In this document: positions 8,971-17,762 of the stretch, piece after piece | Layout: each line of letters opens with the position of its first letter | Numbering within the stretch: the stretch's first letter is position 1 | Assembly: GCF_000385135.1 (NCBI RefSeq) | Contig: NZ_ARQM01000011.1 | Location: forward strand, 248,001 to 312,000 | DNA from: Promicromonospora sukumoe 327MFSha3.1 | GTDB lineage: Bacteria; Actinomycetota; Actinomycetes; Actinomycetales; Cellulomonadaceae | Direction: 5' to 3' | DNA length: 64,000 bases | Position numbers and translations under genes: made by a program | Notes under the pieces: model-generated | Seen by the model: the letters and a program-made list of their open reading frames with translations, nothing else | Databases searched by the model: none | What the model was told of the DNA's origin: nothing

Positions 8971-11409
8971 ATGCTCGCCACCCCCGGGACCCCCGTCGAC
9001 TCGCACTGCCCCTACTGTGCGCTGCAGTGCGGGATGTCGCTGACACCCCGCGCGGCGTCGGGCCCGGGGGTGCCCGGGACCGGGGTGCCGGCGGCGTCCG
9101 GCGCCCCCGAGGTGCAGCCGCGCGACTTCCCGACCAACCGGGGCGGGCTGTGCCAGAAGGGGTGGACGTCGGCGGCGGTGCTCGGGGCGGCCGACCGGAT
9201 CACCACGCCGCTGGTCCGCCGGTCCGTGCTGACGGGCGCGGACCAGCCGACAGACCCGGCCGACCCGATCGCTCGCGGCCGGCGGGTCGACCCCCTGGTC
9301 CCCGTCGCCTGGGAGACTGCGCTCGACCTCGTGGCGTCCCGGCTCGCCACGCTGGCCGCCGAGTCCGGGCCGGAGACGGTGGCCGTCTTCGGCGGCGGCG
9401 GCCTGACCAACGAGAAGGCCTACGCGCTCGGCAAGTTCGCGCGGACCGTGCTGCGCACGCCCAACATCGACTACAACGGCCGGTTCTGCATGGCATCGGC
9501 GGCCGCCGGGATGAACCGGTCCTTCGGCGTCGACCGCGGCCTGCCGTTCCCGCTGGCCGACCTGGGCGGCGCCCAGGCCGTGCTGCTCCTGGGCTCGAAC
9601 GTGGCCGAGACCATGCCGCCCGCCGTCCAGCACCTCGCCGGGGCGCGGGCGGCAGGTGGCCTCGTCGTCGTCGACCCGCGGCGGTCCGCGACGGCTCGGC
9701 TCGCGGAGGACCCGGCGGCCGCGGGCGGGCCGGGCGCCGCCGAGGGCGTGCACCTCGCCCCCGTGCCGGGCACGGACCTCGCGGTGCTGCTCGGCCTGCT
9801 GCACGTGGTGCTCGCCGAGGGCCTCGCCGACCGGGAGTACCTGGAGGCGCGCACCACCGGGTTCGACGACGTCGCGCGCTCGGTCGCCGGCTGGTGGCCC
9901 GAGCGGGTCGAGTCGGTCTCGGGCGTGCCCGCCGCCGACCTGCGTCGCGTGGCCCGGCTGCTCGCGGCCGCCGCGCCGGTGCACGGCGGCACCGGCGCGT
10001 ACGTGCTGACCGGGCGCGGCGTCGAGCAGTCCACGCAGGGGACGGCCACCGTCACGGCGGCGATCAACCTGGCGCTGGCGCTCGGGCTGCCCGGCCGGGT
10101 CGGGTCGGGATACGGCGCGATCACCGGCCAGGGCAACGGGCAGGGCGGGCGCGAGCACGGGCAGAAGGCCGACCAGCTACCGGGCTACCGCAAGATCGAC
10201 GACCCGGCCGCGCGCGAGCACGTGGCCGCCGTCTGGGGCGTGGACCCCGAGACCCTGCCCGGCCCCGGCGTGCCCGCGGTGCGACTCCTCAAGTCGCTGG
10301 GCGCGATGGGCCCCGACGGCGCCCGGGTGCCCGGCCGGCCGCGCGCACTCCTGGTGCACGGCTCGAACCTCGTGGTCAGCGCCCCGAACGCGGGCGGCGT
10401 GATCGACCGGCTGCGCAGCCTCGACCTCCTGGTGGTCTGCGACTTCGTGCCGAGCGAGACGGCGCTGCTGGCCGACGTCGTGCTCCCGGTGACCCAGTGG
10501 GCCGAGGAGGAGGGCACGATGACGTCGCTCGAGGGGCGCGTGATCCGCCGTCGGGCCGCGGTGCGGGCGCCGGGCGAGGCACGCTCCGAGCTGTGGATCC
10601 TCGCGGAGCTCGCGCGCCGGCTCGGCGCGCCCGAGACGCTGGCCTTCCCGACCGACCCCGCCGTCGTGTTCGACGAGCTCGCCCGGGCCTCGGCGGGCGG
10701 CCCCGCCGACTACTCCGGGCTGTCGCACGCGCGGCTCGACGCCGACGAGGCGGCCGGCGGCCCGGGCCTGTTCTGGCCTGTCCCCGCTGGTGCCGCGGAC
10801 ATGTCAGACCCACAGCTCCCTGGAGGGACCTGTGGGTCTGACACGGCGCCGCATCCCGGGACGCCCCGGCTCTTCCTCGAGCGGTTCGCCACCCCCGACG
10901 GGCGGGCACGGATGGTGCCCGTCGACCACGTGGGCCCGAGCGACGACGTGCGGCCTGACGCGCCGTTCTACCTGGTCACCGGCCGGGTGCTGCAGCACTA
11001 CCAGTCGGGCGCGCAGACGCACCGCGTGGCCGAGCTGGAGAAGCTGGTGGCCGAGCCGTACGTGGAGCTGCACCCGGTGCTCGGCTTCCGGATCGGCGTG
11101 CCCGACGGCGCCCGCGTGCGCCTCACCAGCGCCCGCGGCCGCGTCGAGGCGACGGCGCGCTGGACCGACGCCGTGCGCCCCGACACGGTCTTCATGCCGT
11201 TCCACTGGAGCGGCGTCGGGTCGGTCAACCAGGTGACGACGGACGCCACCGACCCGATCTCCGGGATGCCGGAGTTCAAGGTCTGCGCGGTGGACGTCTC
11301 GATCGCCCCCGCGGAGGTCGAGCCCGTCGAGACCCCGGCGACGTCTGCCGCACCGGGTCTCGACGGGCTCGACCAGCGGGGTCCCGTACAGAAGGAGCTC
11401 TCGACATGA
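8971..11409 (+). CDS. nasA: Assimilatory nitrate reductase, molybdopterin catalytic subunit
   Basis: This 812-residue molybdopterin oxidoreductase reduces nitrate to nitrite in the cytoplasm for nitrogen assimilation. It opens with the [4Fe-4S] ligands CPYCALQC (Cys13, 16, 20) and the later Cys in GLCQKGW. The molybdopterin domains follow: CMASAAAGMNRSFG, LLLGSNVAETMPP, TGRGVEQSTQGT and GYGAITGQGNGQGGREHGQK. A C-terminal molydopterin-dinucleotide-binding domain contains LVTGRVLQHYQSGAQTHR. Two repeat elements are embedded: a 42-bp palindrome at 10802-10843 that adds MSDPQLPGGTCGSDT, and a palindromic pair at 11316-11376 that forms the last 30 or so residues. The stop overlaps the next start as ATGA. 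The symbol nasA is used for the catalytic subunit; naming varies between species. Confidence 0.9.
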   Translation: MLATPGTPVDSHCPYCALQCGMSLTPRAASGPGVPGTGVPAASGAPEVQPRDFPTNRGGLCQKGWTSAAVLGAADRITTPLVRRSVLTGADQPTDPADPIARGRRVDPLVPVAWETALDLVASRLATLAAESGPETVAVFGGGGLTNEKAYALGKFARTVLRTPNIDYNGRFCMASAAAGMNRSFGVDRGLPFPLADLGGAQAVLLLGSNVAETMPPAVQHLAGARAAGGLVVVDPRRSATARLAEDPAAAGGPGAAEGVHLAPVPGTDLAVLLGLLHVVLAEGLADREYLEARTTGFDDVARSVAGWWPERVESVSGVPAADLRRVARLLAAAAPVHGGTGAYVLTGRGVEQSTQGTATVTAAINLALALGLPGRVGSGYGAITGQGNGQGGREHGQKADQLPGYRKIDDPAAREHVAAVWGVDPETLPGPGVPAVRLLKSLGAMGPDGARVPGRPRALLVHGSNLVVSAPNAGGVIDRLRSLDLLVVCDFVPSETALLADVVLPVTQWAEEEGTMTSLEGRVIRRRAAVRAPGEARSELWILAELARRLGAPETLAFPTDPAVVFDELARASAGGPADYSGLSHARLDADEAAGGPGLFWPVPAGAADMSDPQLPGGTCGSDTAPHPGTPRLFLERFATPDGRARMVPVDHVGPSDDVRPDAPFYLVTGRVLQHYQSGAQTHRVAELEKLVAEPYVELHPVLGFRIGVPDGARVRLTSARGRVEATARWTDAVRPDTVFMPFHWSGVGSVNQVTTDATDPISGMPEFKVCAVDVSIAPAEVEPVETPATSAAPGLDGLDQRGPVQKELST
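10802..10843. repeat. 42-bp palindromic element inside nasA
   Basis: Perfect 14-bp arms TGTCAGACCCACAG and CTGTGGGTCTGACA around 14 bp; it adds 14 codons in frame. Confidence 0.93.
11316..11376. repeat. Inverted pair of the GGTCTCGAC family at the end of nasA
   Basis: GGTCGAGCCCGTCGAGACC and its near complement at 11356-11376 are separated by about 20 bp; together they encode the C-terminal tail of the protein. Confidence 0.8.
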
Positions 11410-13139
11410 ACCTGCGTGTCCCTGTGAAGGTGGTCGTGGTGGGGTTCGGGATGGTCGGCTCGCGGCTCGTCGACGAGCTGCTGCGCCGGGAGCCCGAGGC
11501 CTTCGACATCACGGTGCTCGGCAGCGAGCCCTACGAGCCGTACAACCGGGTGCTGCTGAGCGACGTCGTGGCGGGCCGCACCGACGTCGCGGCCATCACG
11601 ATGCCCCTGCCCGACGGCGCCCGGGTCACCGTTCGCCGGGGCGTCACCGCGGCGTCGATCGACCGGGCGTCGCGGGTGGTGCACGCCGACGACGGCACCC
11701 TGCACCCGTACGACCACGTGGTGCTGGCGACCGGCGCGGCCGCCCGCATCCCGCCGATCCCCGGCCTGCGCACGCCCGACGGTGGCCTGCCCGCCGGCGT
11801 GCACGCGCTGCGCACGCTCGACGACGCCCGCGAGATCGTGGCCGCCACCGTCAACTCCCCGCGCGCCGTGGTGGTGGGCGGCGGGGTGCTGGGCCTGGAG
11901 GCCGCCGTCGGGCTCGCGGGCCGCGGGCTGAACGTCACGCTCGTGCACCACGGCCAGGGCCTCATGGAGCGCCAGCTCGACGGGGAGGCCGCCGACGTCG
12001 TGCGGGCCGGGCTGGAGGGGCTGGGCGTGACCGTCCGGCAGAACAGCCTCTCCAGCGAGGTGCTCGTGGCGGGCGGTCACGCCGTGGGCATCCGCGTCCG
12101 GGAGAACGCGCAGGTCGTCTCCGCGGTGCCGGCGGGCGGCGGCCCGGCGGGCGGGCCGGGCTCGGCTGGTGCGGCCCCGCGCGACGAGGTGGTCGCCGCC
12201 CGTCTGGTCGTGTTCTCCGTCGGCACCATCCCGGAGACCGGGCTCGCCGCGGCGGCCGGGCTGACGACGGACCGCGGCGTCGTCGTCGGGCACGACCTGG
12301 CCAGCCCCGACGACCCGCGGGTGTACGCGGTCGGCGACTGCGCGCAGCCGCCGGGCGGGTCCCGGGGGCTCGTCGCCGAGGGCTGGGACCAGGCGCGGCG
12401 GCTGGCGGAGCACCTGGTGTCGCTGGTCGAGCCGGTTGTCCCGCTGGTGGCGCCTGTCCGCTCGCTGGTGGAGCCGGCCCGCTCGCTGGTCGAGCCTGTC
12501 GAGACCCGCCCGACGGCCCACCTGCGCCTGCCGGGCGGGGAGGCCGGGCCCAGCATGGCCGTGCGCCTCGGCGCGCTGCTGACCAGCGGGGCGACGACGA
12601 GCCGCGCGCAGACCGACCGCGGGATCGACACCCGCGGGACCGACGTCGTCAAGGTCAAGGCGGGCACGCTCAGCATCACCACGATGGGGGTCTGCGGCCC
12701 GGCGCGCCCGGACGAGCCGACGCAGCGGGCGGTCCGCCTGGCTGACCCGAGGGCGGGCCGGTACATCGAGGTAGTGGTGTCCGACGGCATCCTCGTGGGC
12801 GCCACCTGCGTGGGCGACCCGCGCGTGGCCGCCGACCTCACCGCCGCCTACACCCGCCGCACGCCCGCGCCGCTGGACCCCGCGTTCCTGCTGCTCACGC
12901 CGGTCATGGCCGCGGCGTCGCCGGCGTCGTCCCCGGAGCACATGCCCGAGGACGCCGTGGTCTGCCGCTGCAACGGCGTGACCAAGGGCGACATCGCGGG
13001 CGCGTGCCCGCCGGGCGCGCACTCGGTCGAGGACGTCGTGCGCGAGACCCGCGCCACGACGGGCTGCGGCTCGTGCAAGGACGCGGTGTGCGGCCTGGTG
13101 GACTGGCTCCGCACGGAGTCGGTCCCGGAGCCGGCGTAG
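11406..13139 (+). CDS. nasB: Assimilatory nitrate reductase electron-transfer subunit (FAD/NAD oxidoreductase with BFD domain)
   Basis: The 577-residue protein resembles the first half of NirB: an FAD/NAD(P)H-binding pyridine nucleotide-disulfide oxidoreductase with VVVGFGMVGSRLVDEL at the N-terminus, the second Rossmann motif VVVGGGVLGLEAAVGL at about 157-172, and VYAVGDCAQPPGG near residue 305. The C-terminal end has a [2Fe-2S] BFD-type cluster, VVCRCNGVTKGDI and TGCGSCKDAVCG. It is expected to pass NAD(P)H electrons to the catalytic subunit encoded just upstream, with which it overlaps by 4 bp. A run of heptad repeats built on SLVEPV at 12420-12508 is derived from the dispersed repeat family and interrupts the region after the FAD domain. 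Confidence 0.87.
   Translation: MNLRVPVKVVVVGFGMVGSRLVDELLRREPEAFDITVLGSEPYEPYNRVLLSDVVAGRTDVAAITMPLPDGARVTVRRGVTAASIDRASRVVHADDGTLHPYDHVVLATGAAARIPPIPGLRTPDGGLPAGVHALRTLDDAREIVAATVNSPRAVVVGGGVLGLEAAVGLAGRGLNVTLVHHGQGLMERQLDGEAADVVRAGLEGLGVTVRQNSLSSEVLVAGGHAVGIRVRENAQVVSAVPAGGGPAGGPGSAGAAPRDEVVAARLVVFSVGTIPETGLAAAAGLTTDRGVVVGHDLASPDDPRVYAVGDCAQPPGGSRGLVAEGWDQARRLAEHLVSLVEPVVPLVAPVRSLVEPARSLVEPVETRPTAHLRLPGGEAGPSMAVRLGALLTSGATTSRAQTDRGIDTRGTDVVKVKAGTLSITTMGVCGPARPDEPTQRAVRLADPRAGRYIEVVVSDGILVGATCVGDPRVAADLTAAYTRRTPAPLDPAFLLLTPVMAAASPASSPEHMPEDAVVCRCNGVTKGDIAGACPPGAHSVEDVVRETRATTGCGSCKDAVCGLVDWLRTESVPEPA
12420..12508. repeat. Four degenerate 21-bp repeats of the GGTCTCGAC family inside nasB
   Basis: Copies of TCGCTGGTCGAGCCTGTC, three degenerate and one complete, give heptad peptides based on SLVEPVR. 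Confidence 0.8.
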
Positions 13140-13153
13140 TCGGCAGTCCGGCA

Positions 13154-13231
13154 GAAGTGCGCTTCTACCCAGCCATTAGGCCCGAAAACAGGCCAGTTCC
13201 GGGCCTAATGGCTGGGTAGAAGCGCACCTTC
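13154..13231. repeat. 78-bp palindrome downstream of nasB
   Basis: Two arms of about 31 bp (core GCTTCTACCCAGCCATTAGG) form an almost perfect inverted repeat with a single bulged base and a central spacer. It starts 14 bp after the nasB stop. There is no T-run, so it is a REP-like element more than a classic terminator, though a hairpin in the transcript could still limit read-through into fic. Confidence 0.8.
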
Positions 13232-13320
13232 ACACCCCCGAACCAGCGGTTGGGCACGGTCCGGATGTCCGTGCGACCCCACGGCAACGGTGCGAAACCT
13301 GGAGCAAGCCGGGCCGTTAA

Positions 13321-13350
13321 TCCAAGTTTCGCCGAAACCTGGATTAGCGT
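13321..13350 (+). promoter_or_regulatory. fic promoter with inverted-repeat operator
   Basis: TCCAAGTTTCG, one base, CGAAACCTGGA forms an 11-bp inverted repeat with one mismatch at 13321-13343. It runs into the -10 hexamer TAGCGT (13345-13350), which is followed by exactly six bases and the fic ATG (13357). Further half sites occur at 13293-13304 (CGAAACCTGGAG) and just inside the gene (CTCCAAGTT). This suggests cooperative repression, perhaps by the Fic protein's own C-terminal winged helix. Confidence 0.55.
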
Positions 13351-13356
13351 TGGGGC

Positions 13357-14562
13357 ATGCTCCAAGTTCCTGCATTCCGGCACGAGGACGAGTACTGGGT
13401 CGCCGAGCCTGACGGCCTGACCAGTCGTGCGCGGATGGCCGAGGCCTCCGGGTCGTACCGGTCGGCAGTCCCGCCCCTCATCGAAGGCTGGACGCCAGTG
13501 ATCGCCGCAGACATCGCGGCTGACACGGAAGAAGCGGCTGCCGCCCTGAGCAGGTTCGACGCATACGCCCGCGCGGTGCTCGGGGAGACGAGCCCGTCGC
13601 TCGGGCCGATGAGTTCCATCCTGCTCCGGACGGAGTCCACGTCGTCGTCACAGATCGAGAACCTGACCGTGGGGGCGCGACAGCTCGCTCTGGCCGAGCT
13701 CGATCAGTCGACGTCGGACAACGCGCGGACCGTTGTCGCGAACGTCCACGCGATGGAAGCGGCGCTCGACCTTGCCGACCGCCTCGACACGGCCGCGGTC
13801 CTGGAGATGCACCGGGCACTGTTGTCGGGCCAGCGAGGTTGGGAGGAGCATGCCGGTCAGTGGCGCGATCAGCTGGTGTGGATCGGGACGAGCTCCGTGA
13901 GCCCGCGCGGTGCGTCCCATGTCGCGCCGCAGGCAGCCCTCGTGCCTGGTGCCATGGACGACCTGATGAGATTCGTGCGCCGAGACGACCTTCCCGTCGT
14001 GGTGCAGGCTGCGGTGGCGCACGCCCACTTCGAGAACATCCACCCGTTCTCCGACGGGAACGGCAGGACAGGCCGTGCGCTCGTGCACGCGATGTTCCGT
14101 GCCAAGCGACTCGTCACGAGCACGACGGCTCCTGTCTCGGCGGGATTGCTGAAGGACACCGACAGCTACTTCGCGACCCTGTCCGCCTACCGTGACGGAG
14201 ACGCCCGGCCGATCGTCGAGCAGTTTGCCGGTGCTGCTCGGTTCGCGGCGGCTGCGGGCGCTCGTCTGATCGATGACCTCGCCGCACAGATCGAGTTGTC
14301 CCGGGACAAGATGTCGGGGCTTCGCCCGCAGGCATCGGCGTGGAAGGTGCTTCCGCATCTGCTCTCCCATCCAGTGCTCAACGCCAACTACCTTTCCGCT
14401 CGGCTCGGCATGGGCGCGCAGAGTGCGCAGAACGCGCTCGGCCAGCTGGTGGACAGCGGTGTCCTGGAAGAACGAACGGGGCTCCGTCGCAACCGTGTCT
14501 GGCAGCATCCGGGGATACTCGCCGTGCTGGACCACTTCGCGCAGAGCCTGATCCGCACGTAG
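13357..14562 (+). CDS. Fic family protein (AMPylator) with C-terminal winged helix
   Basis: Fic proteins transfer AMP or another nucleotide moiety to target proteins. The 401-residue product has the complete active-site motif HPFSDGNGRTGR (229-240). An N-terminal inhibitory motif of the (S/T)xxxE(G/N) type, SSQIEN (97-102), predicts a class II, self-inhibited enzyme. Residues about 325-385 look like a winged helix-turn-helix (LSARLGMGAQSAQNALGQL), which is common in this subgroup and could bind DNA. The transcript looks leaderless (TAGCGT six bases before the ATG). Codon use is somewhat less GC-rich than its neighbours, and it sits between nasB and nirB, splitting the nitrogen cluster, so lateral gain is plausible. 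The target protein is unknown. Confidence 0.9.
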   Translation: MLQVPAFRHEDEYWVAEPDGLTSRARMAEASGSYRSAVPPLIEGWTPVIAADIAADTEEAAAALSRFDAYARAVLGETSPSLGPMSSILLRTESTSSSQIENLTVGARQLALAELDQSTSDNARTVVANVHAMEAALDLADRLDTAAVLEMHRALLSGQRGWEEHAGQWRDQLVWIGTSSVSPRGASHVAPQAALVPGAMDDLMRFVRRDDLPVVVQAAVAHAHFENIHPFSDGNGRTGRALVHAMFRAKRLVTSTTAPVSAGLLKDTDSYFATLSAYRDGDARPIVEQFAGAARFAAAAGARLIDDLAAQIELSRDKMSGLRPQASAWKVLPHLLSHPVLNANYLSARLGMGAQSAQNALGQLVDSGVLEERTGLRRNRVWQHPGILAVLDHFAQSLIRT

Positions 14563-14604
14563 CACCCGCGCTCACCGCGCCACCCCCGCCCCTGTGAGGA
14601 AGAT

Positions 14605-14658
14605 GTTCGGCCCGGGTAACCACGGACGCACCGGCGCGAAAAACCCGCGACCTACGGT
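14605..14658 (+). promoter_or_regulatory. nirB promoter with candidate GlnR/NnaR boxes
   Basis: Four 5-mers are spaced exactly 11 bp apart: GTTCG (14605), GTAAC (14616), CGCAC (14627) and GAAAA (14638). This is the layout of a GlnR site (GTNAC-N6-GAAAC twice), although matches to consensus are partial. A -10 hexamer TACGGT at 14653-14658 is followed by six bases and the nirB ATG, suggesting a leaderless mRNA. No -35 hexamer is evident, consistent with activator dependence. Confidence 0.4.
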
Positions 14659-14664
14659 CAAGAC

Positions 14665-17325
14665 ATGGTCAATTCCGGCAATCCTCAGCACCTTGTGGTG
14701 ATCGGCGGTGGCATGGTCGCGCAGCGGCTCGTCGAGGCGCTGCGCGCCCGGGACGACGCCGGCCGCTACCGCGTGACCGTGTTCGCGGAAGAGCCCCGCG
14801 CCCCCTACGACCGCGTGGGCCTGACCCGCTGGTTCGAGGAGGGGCCCGAGGGCATCGCCCTGGGCGACCCGTCCCTCTGGGCCGACCCGCTCGTCACCCT
14901 GCACACCGACCGCAAGATCGAGTCGATCGACCGCGCGGCGAAGACCGTCACGGACCGCCTCGGCAAGGTCCACGCGTACGACGAGCTCGTGCTCGCCACC
15001 GGCTCCAGCGCCGCGATGCCGCCCATCCCCGGGAACGACCTCCCGGGCGTCTTCGTCTACCGCACCATCGACGACGTCGCGGCCCTGCGCGGCTGGGTCG
15101 AGGAGAAGCGCCGGAGCTACCCCGAGGGCAAGCCGGTGCGCGGCGCCGTGATCGGCGGCGGCCTGCTCGGCCTGGAGGCCGCCGGCGCGCTGACCGCGCT
15201 CGACGCGCAGGCCACCGTGATCGAGTTCGGCACCCACCTGATGGGCGTGCAGGTCGACCTCGGCGGGGGCCACGCGCTGAAGCGCCTGATCAACGGCAAG
15301 GGCATCGGCGTCCGCGCCGAGACCGCGACGAGCCAGATGAAGCCGCACCGCCGCACCGGTCACGTGGGCCGGCTCGACTTCGCGGACGGCGGCCGGCTCG
15401 ACGTCGACGTCGTCGTGGTCGCCACCGGCGTGCGCCCCCGCGACGAGCTCGGCCGGGCGGCCGGGCTGCCGGTGGGCGAGCGCGGCGGCGTCGTCGTCGA
15501 CCTGACCTGCCGCACCGAGGACCCGCACGTCTGGGCCGTGGGCGAGGTGGCCTGCATCGAGGGCCGCTGCCTCGGCCTGGTGGCGCCCGGCAACACCATG
15601 GCCGAGGTGGTCGTGGACCGCCTGCTCGGCGGCCTCGCCGAGTTCCCCGGCGCGGACACGGCGACCAAGCTCAAGCTCTCGGGCGTCGACGTCGCGTCGT
15701 TCGGCGACGCGCACGCCCGCACCGAGGACGCCGTCGAGGTGGTCTGGGCCGACCCGGTGGCCGGCGTCTACAAGAAGCTCGTCCTGTCCGACGACGCGCG
15801 CACCCTGCTGGGCGGCGTCTTCGTGGGCGACGCCGCGCCGTACGCCAGCCTGCGCCCCATGCTCGGCGCGGAGCTGCCCGGCGACGACCCGAGCGCGTTC
15901 CTGCTGCCGGAGGGCGGCGGCGGTGCCCCGGGCCTCGAGCTGCCCGACGACGCCAACGTCTGCTCCTGCAACAACGTCTCCGCGGGCACGATCCGCGGCG
16001 CCGTCACCGAGCACCGGTGCACCGACGTCCCGGGCGTGAAGGCCTGCACGCGCGCCGGCACCACCTGCGGCGCCTGCCTGCCGCTGGTCAAGAAGCTCGT
16101 CGACACCGAGCTGGAGCGCGCGGGCATCGAGGTCAGCACGGCCCTGTGCGAGCACTTCGAGATGTCCCGCGCCCAGCTGTTCGACGCCGTCCGGGTCGCC
16201 GACCTGCACTCGTTCAGCGACATCGTGGCCCGGTTCGGGGTCTCGACCGAGGTCCCGACCGGCTCGACCACCGGGGACGCCTCGCTGGTCGAGCCTGTCG
16301 AGACCCCCGTCGGCAACCGAGGCTGCGACATCTGCAAGCCCGTCGTCGCGTCGATCCTGGCGAGCCTGGGCAACGGGCACATCCTGGCGGGCGAGCAGTC
16401 CACGCTGCAGGACACCAACGACCACATGCTCGCCAACCTGCAGAAGGACGGCACCTACTCGGTGGTGCCCCGGATGCCGGGCGGCGAGGTCACGCCGGAG
16501 GGGCTGATCGTCGTCGGCCAGGTGGCCAAGGACTTCGGGCTGTACACGAAGATCACGGGCGGCCAGCGCATCGACATGTTCGGCGCCCGGGTGGACCAGC
16601 TCCCGGACATCTGGCGCCGCCTGGTCGACGCCGGGTTCGAGTCCGGGCACGCGTACGGCAAGTCGCTGCGCACGGTGAAGTCGTGCGTCGGGTCCACCTG
16701 GTGCCGGTACGGCGTGCAGGACTCGGTGGGCATGGCCGTCGAGCTGGAGCTGCGCTACCGCGGCCTGCGCTCGCCGCACAAGCTCAAGATGGGCGTCTCG
16801 GGCTGCGCCCGCGAGTGCGCGGAGGCGCGCGGCAAGGACGTGGGCGTCATCGCCACGGACAAGGGCTGGAACGTGTACGTGGGCGGCAACGGCGGCCAGA
16901 CGCCGCGGCACGCGAAGCTGCTCGCCGAGGACCTGACGTCCGAGGAGCTGTTGCGCACCATCGACCGGTTCCTCATGTACTACGTGCGCACGGCCGACCG
17001 CCTGCAGCGCACCGCGCCGTGGATCGAGGAGGTCGACGGCGGCCTGGAGGGCGTGCGCGAGGTGATCATGGAGGACTCCCTCGGCATCTGCGCCGACCTG
17101 GACGCCGCCATGGCCCGCCACGTCGAGAACTACGAGGACGAGTGGAAGGCCGTGCTGGAGGACCCGGAGAAGCTGCGCCGGTTCTCCTCCTTCGTCAACG
17201 CCCCCAAGGACGCCGATCCGTCGCTGGCCTACGTGACCGAGCGTGGCCAGCGCCGTCCGGCGACGTCGGCCGAGCGAGCGTCCGGCGTCGTCATCGCAGG
17301 TCCCAAGCTGGAGGTACGAGCATGA
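14665..17325 (+). CDS. nirB: Assimilatory nitrite reductase [NAD(P)H] large subunit
   Basis: NirB reduces nitrite to ammonium using NAD(P)H, FAD, [2Fe-2S], [4Fe-4S] and siroheme. The 886-residue product starts with LVVIGGGMVAQRLVEAL (FAD site), with a second dinucleotide motif AVIGGGLLGLEAAGAL near 160. A BFD-type [2Fe-2S] region (CSCNN at about 432 to CGAC) follows. The sulfite/nitrite reductase half has siroheme-[4Fe-4S] Cys in VKSCVGSTWCRYG (about 672) and GCARECAEARGKD (about 712). A repeat-derived insertion at 16237-16309 (GVSTEVPTGSTTG and SLVEPVETP) lies between the BFD domain and the reductase half, just before a CDIC motif. The gene overlaps nirD by 4 bp. Confidence 0.96.
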   Translation: MVNSGNPQHLVVIGGGMVAQRLVEALRARDDAGRYRVTVFAEEPRAPYDRVGLTRWFEEGPEGIALGDPSLWADPLVTLHTDRKIESIDRAAKTVTDRLGKVHAYDELVLATGSSAAMPPIPGNDLPGVFVYRTIDDVAALRGWVEEKRRSYPEGKPVRGAVIGGGLLGLEAAGALTALDAQATVIEFGTHLMGVQVDLGGGHALKRLINGKGIGVRAETATSQMKPHRRTGHVGRLDFADGGRLDVDVVVVATGVRPRDELGRAAGLPVGERGGVVVDLTCRTEDPHVWAVGEVACIEGRCLGLVAPGNTMAEVVVDRLLGGLAEFPGADTATKLKLSGVDVASFGDAHARTEDAVEVVWADPVAGVYKKLVLSDDARTLLGGVFVGDAAPYASLRPMLGAELPGDDPSAFLLPEGGGGAPGLELPDDANVCSCNNVSAGTIRGAVTEHRCTDVPGVKACTRAGTTCGACLPLVKKLVDTELERAGIEVSTALCEHFEMSRAQLFDAVRVADLHSFSDIVARFGVSTEVPTGSTTGDASLVEPVETPVGNRGCDICKPVVASILASLGNGHILAGEQSTLQDTNDHMLANLQKDGTYSVVPRMPGGEVTPEGLIVVGQVAKDFGLYTKITGGQRIDMFGARVDQLPDIWRRLVDAGFESGHAYGKSLRTVKSCVGSTWCRYGVQDSVGMAVELELRYRGLRSPHKLKMGVSGCARECAEARGKDVGVIATDKGWNVYVGGNGGQTPRHAKLLAEDLTSEELLRTIDRFLMYYVRTADRLQRTAPWIEEVDGGLEGVREVIMEDSLGICADLDAAMARHVENYEDEWKAVLEDPEKLRRFSSFVNAPKDADPSLAYVTERGQRRPATSAERASGVVIAGPKLEVRA
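16237..16309. repeat. Two opposed copies of the GGTCTCGAC family inside nirB
   Basis: A degenerate copy at 16237-16273 and a complete reverse copy at 16282-16309, in frame. Confidence 0.83.
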
Positions 17326-17762
17326 CCGTCCACCACGTGTCAGACGTACAGGTCACCCGAGGGAACTGGGGGTCTGACAACCCGAGCGAGGTCCGCTGGG
17401 AGCGGGCCTGCCTGCTCACCGACCTGTTCCCCGAGCGCGGCGCGGCCGCGCTCTTCGGGGACGTCCAGGTGGCCCTCTTCCGCCTGCCCGACGACGCCGC
17501 CTACGGCGTCCACGCCGGCCAGGTCTACGCGGTGCAGAACCTGGACCCGTTCTCGGCGGCGAACGTGATCTCGCGCGGGATCGTCGGCACCCGTGCCGGG
17601 GAGCCCACGGTGGCCGCGCCGGTGTACAAGCAGGTGTTCTCCCTGGTCACGGGCACGTGCCTGGTGCTGGCGGACAAGACCCCGAAGGACGATCTGCCCG
17701 CCGACCTGGTGACCTACCCGGTCGAGGTCCGCGAGGACGTGATCTACGTGGGTCTCCCGTGA
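17322..17762 (+). CDS. nirD: Nitrite reductase small subunit (Rieske-like)
   Basis: NirD is the small partner of NirB with a Rieske-type fold that usually lacks the metal-binding Cys/His in this family. The 146-residue product has the conserved core QVALFRLPDDAAYGVHAGQV, ISRGIVGTRAGEP and VFSLVTGTCL. A 42-bp palindromic element (17338-17379) begins only five codons after the ATG and is translated as VSDVQVTRGNWGSDN, extending the N-terminus. ATG at 17322 overlaps the nirB stop, and the stop overlaps the cobA GTG. Confidence 0.93.
   Translation: MTVHHVSDVQVTRGNWGSDNPSEVRWERACLLTDLFPERGAAALFGDVQVALFRLPDDAAYGVHAGQVYAVQNLDPFSAANVISRGIVGTRAGEPTVAAPVYKQVFSLVTGTCLVLADKTPKDDLPADLVTYPVEVREDVIYVGLP
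17338..17379. repeat. 42-bp palindromic element inside nirD
   Basis: TGTCAGACGTACAG, 14 bp, CTGGGGGTCTGACA. Three mismatches between arms suggest it is older or has been adjusted for coding. Confidence 0.88.
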
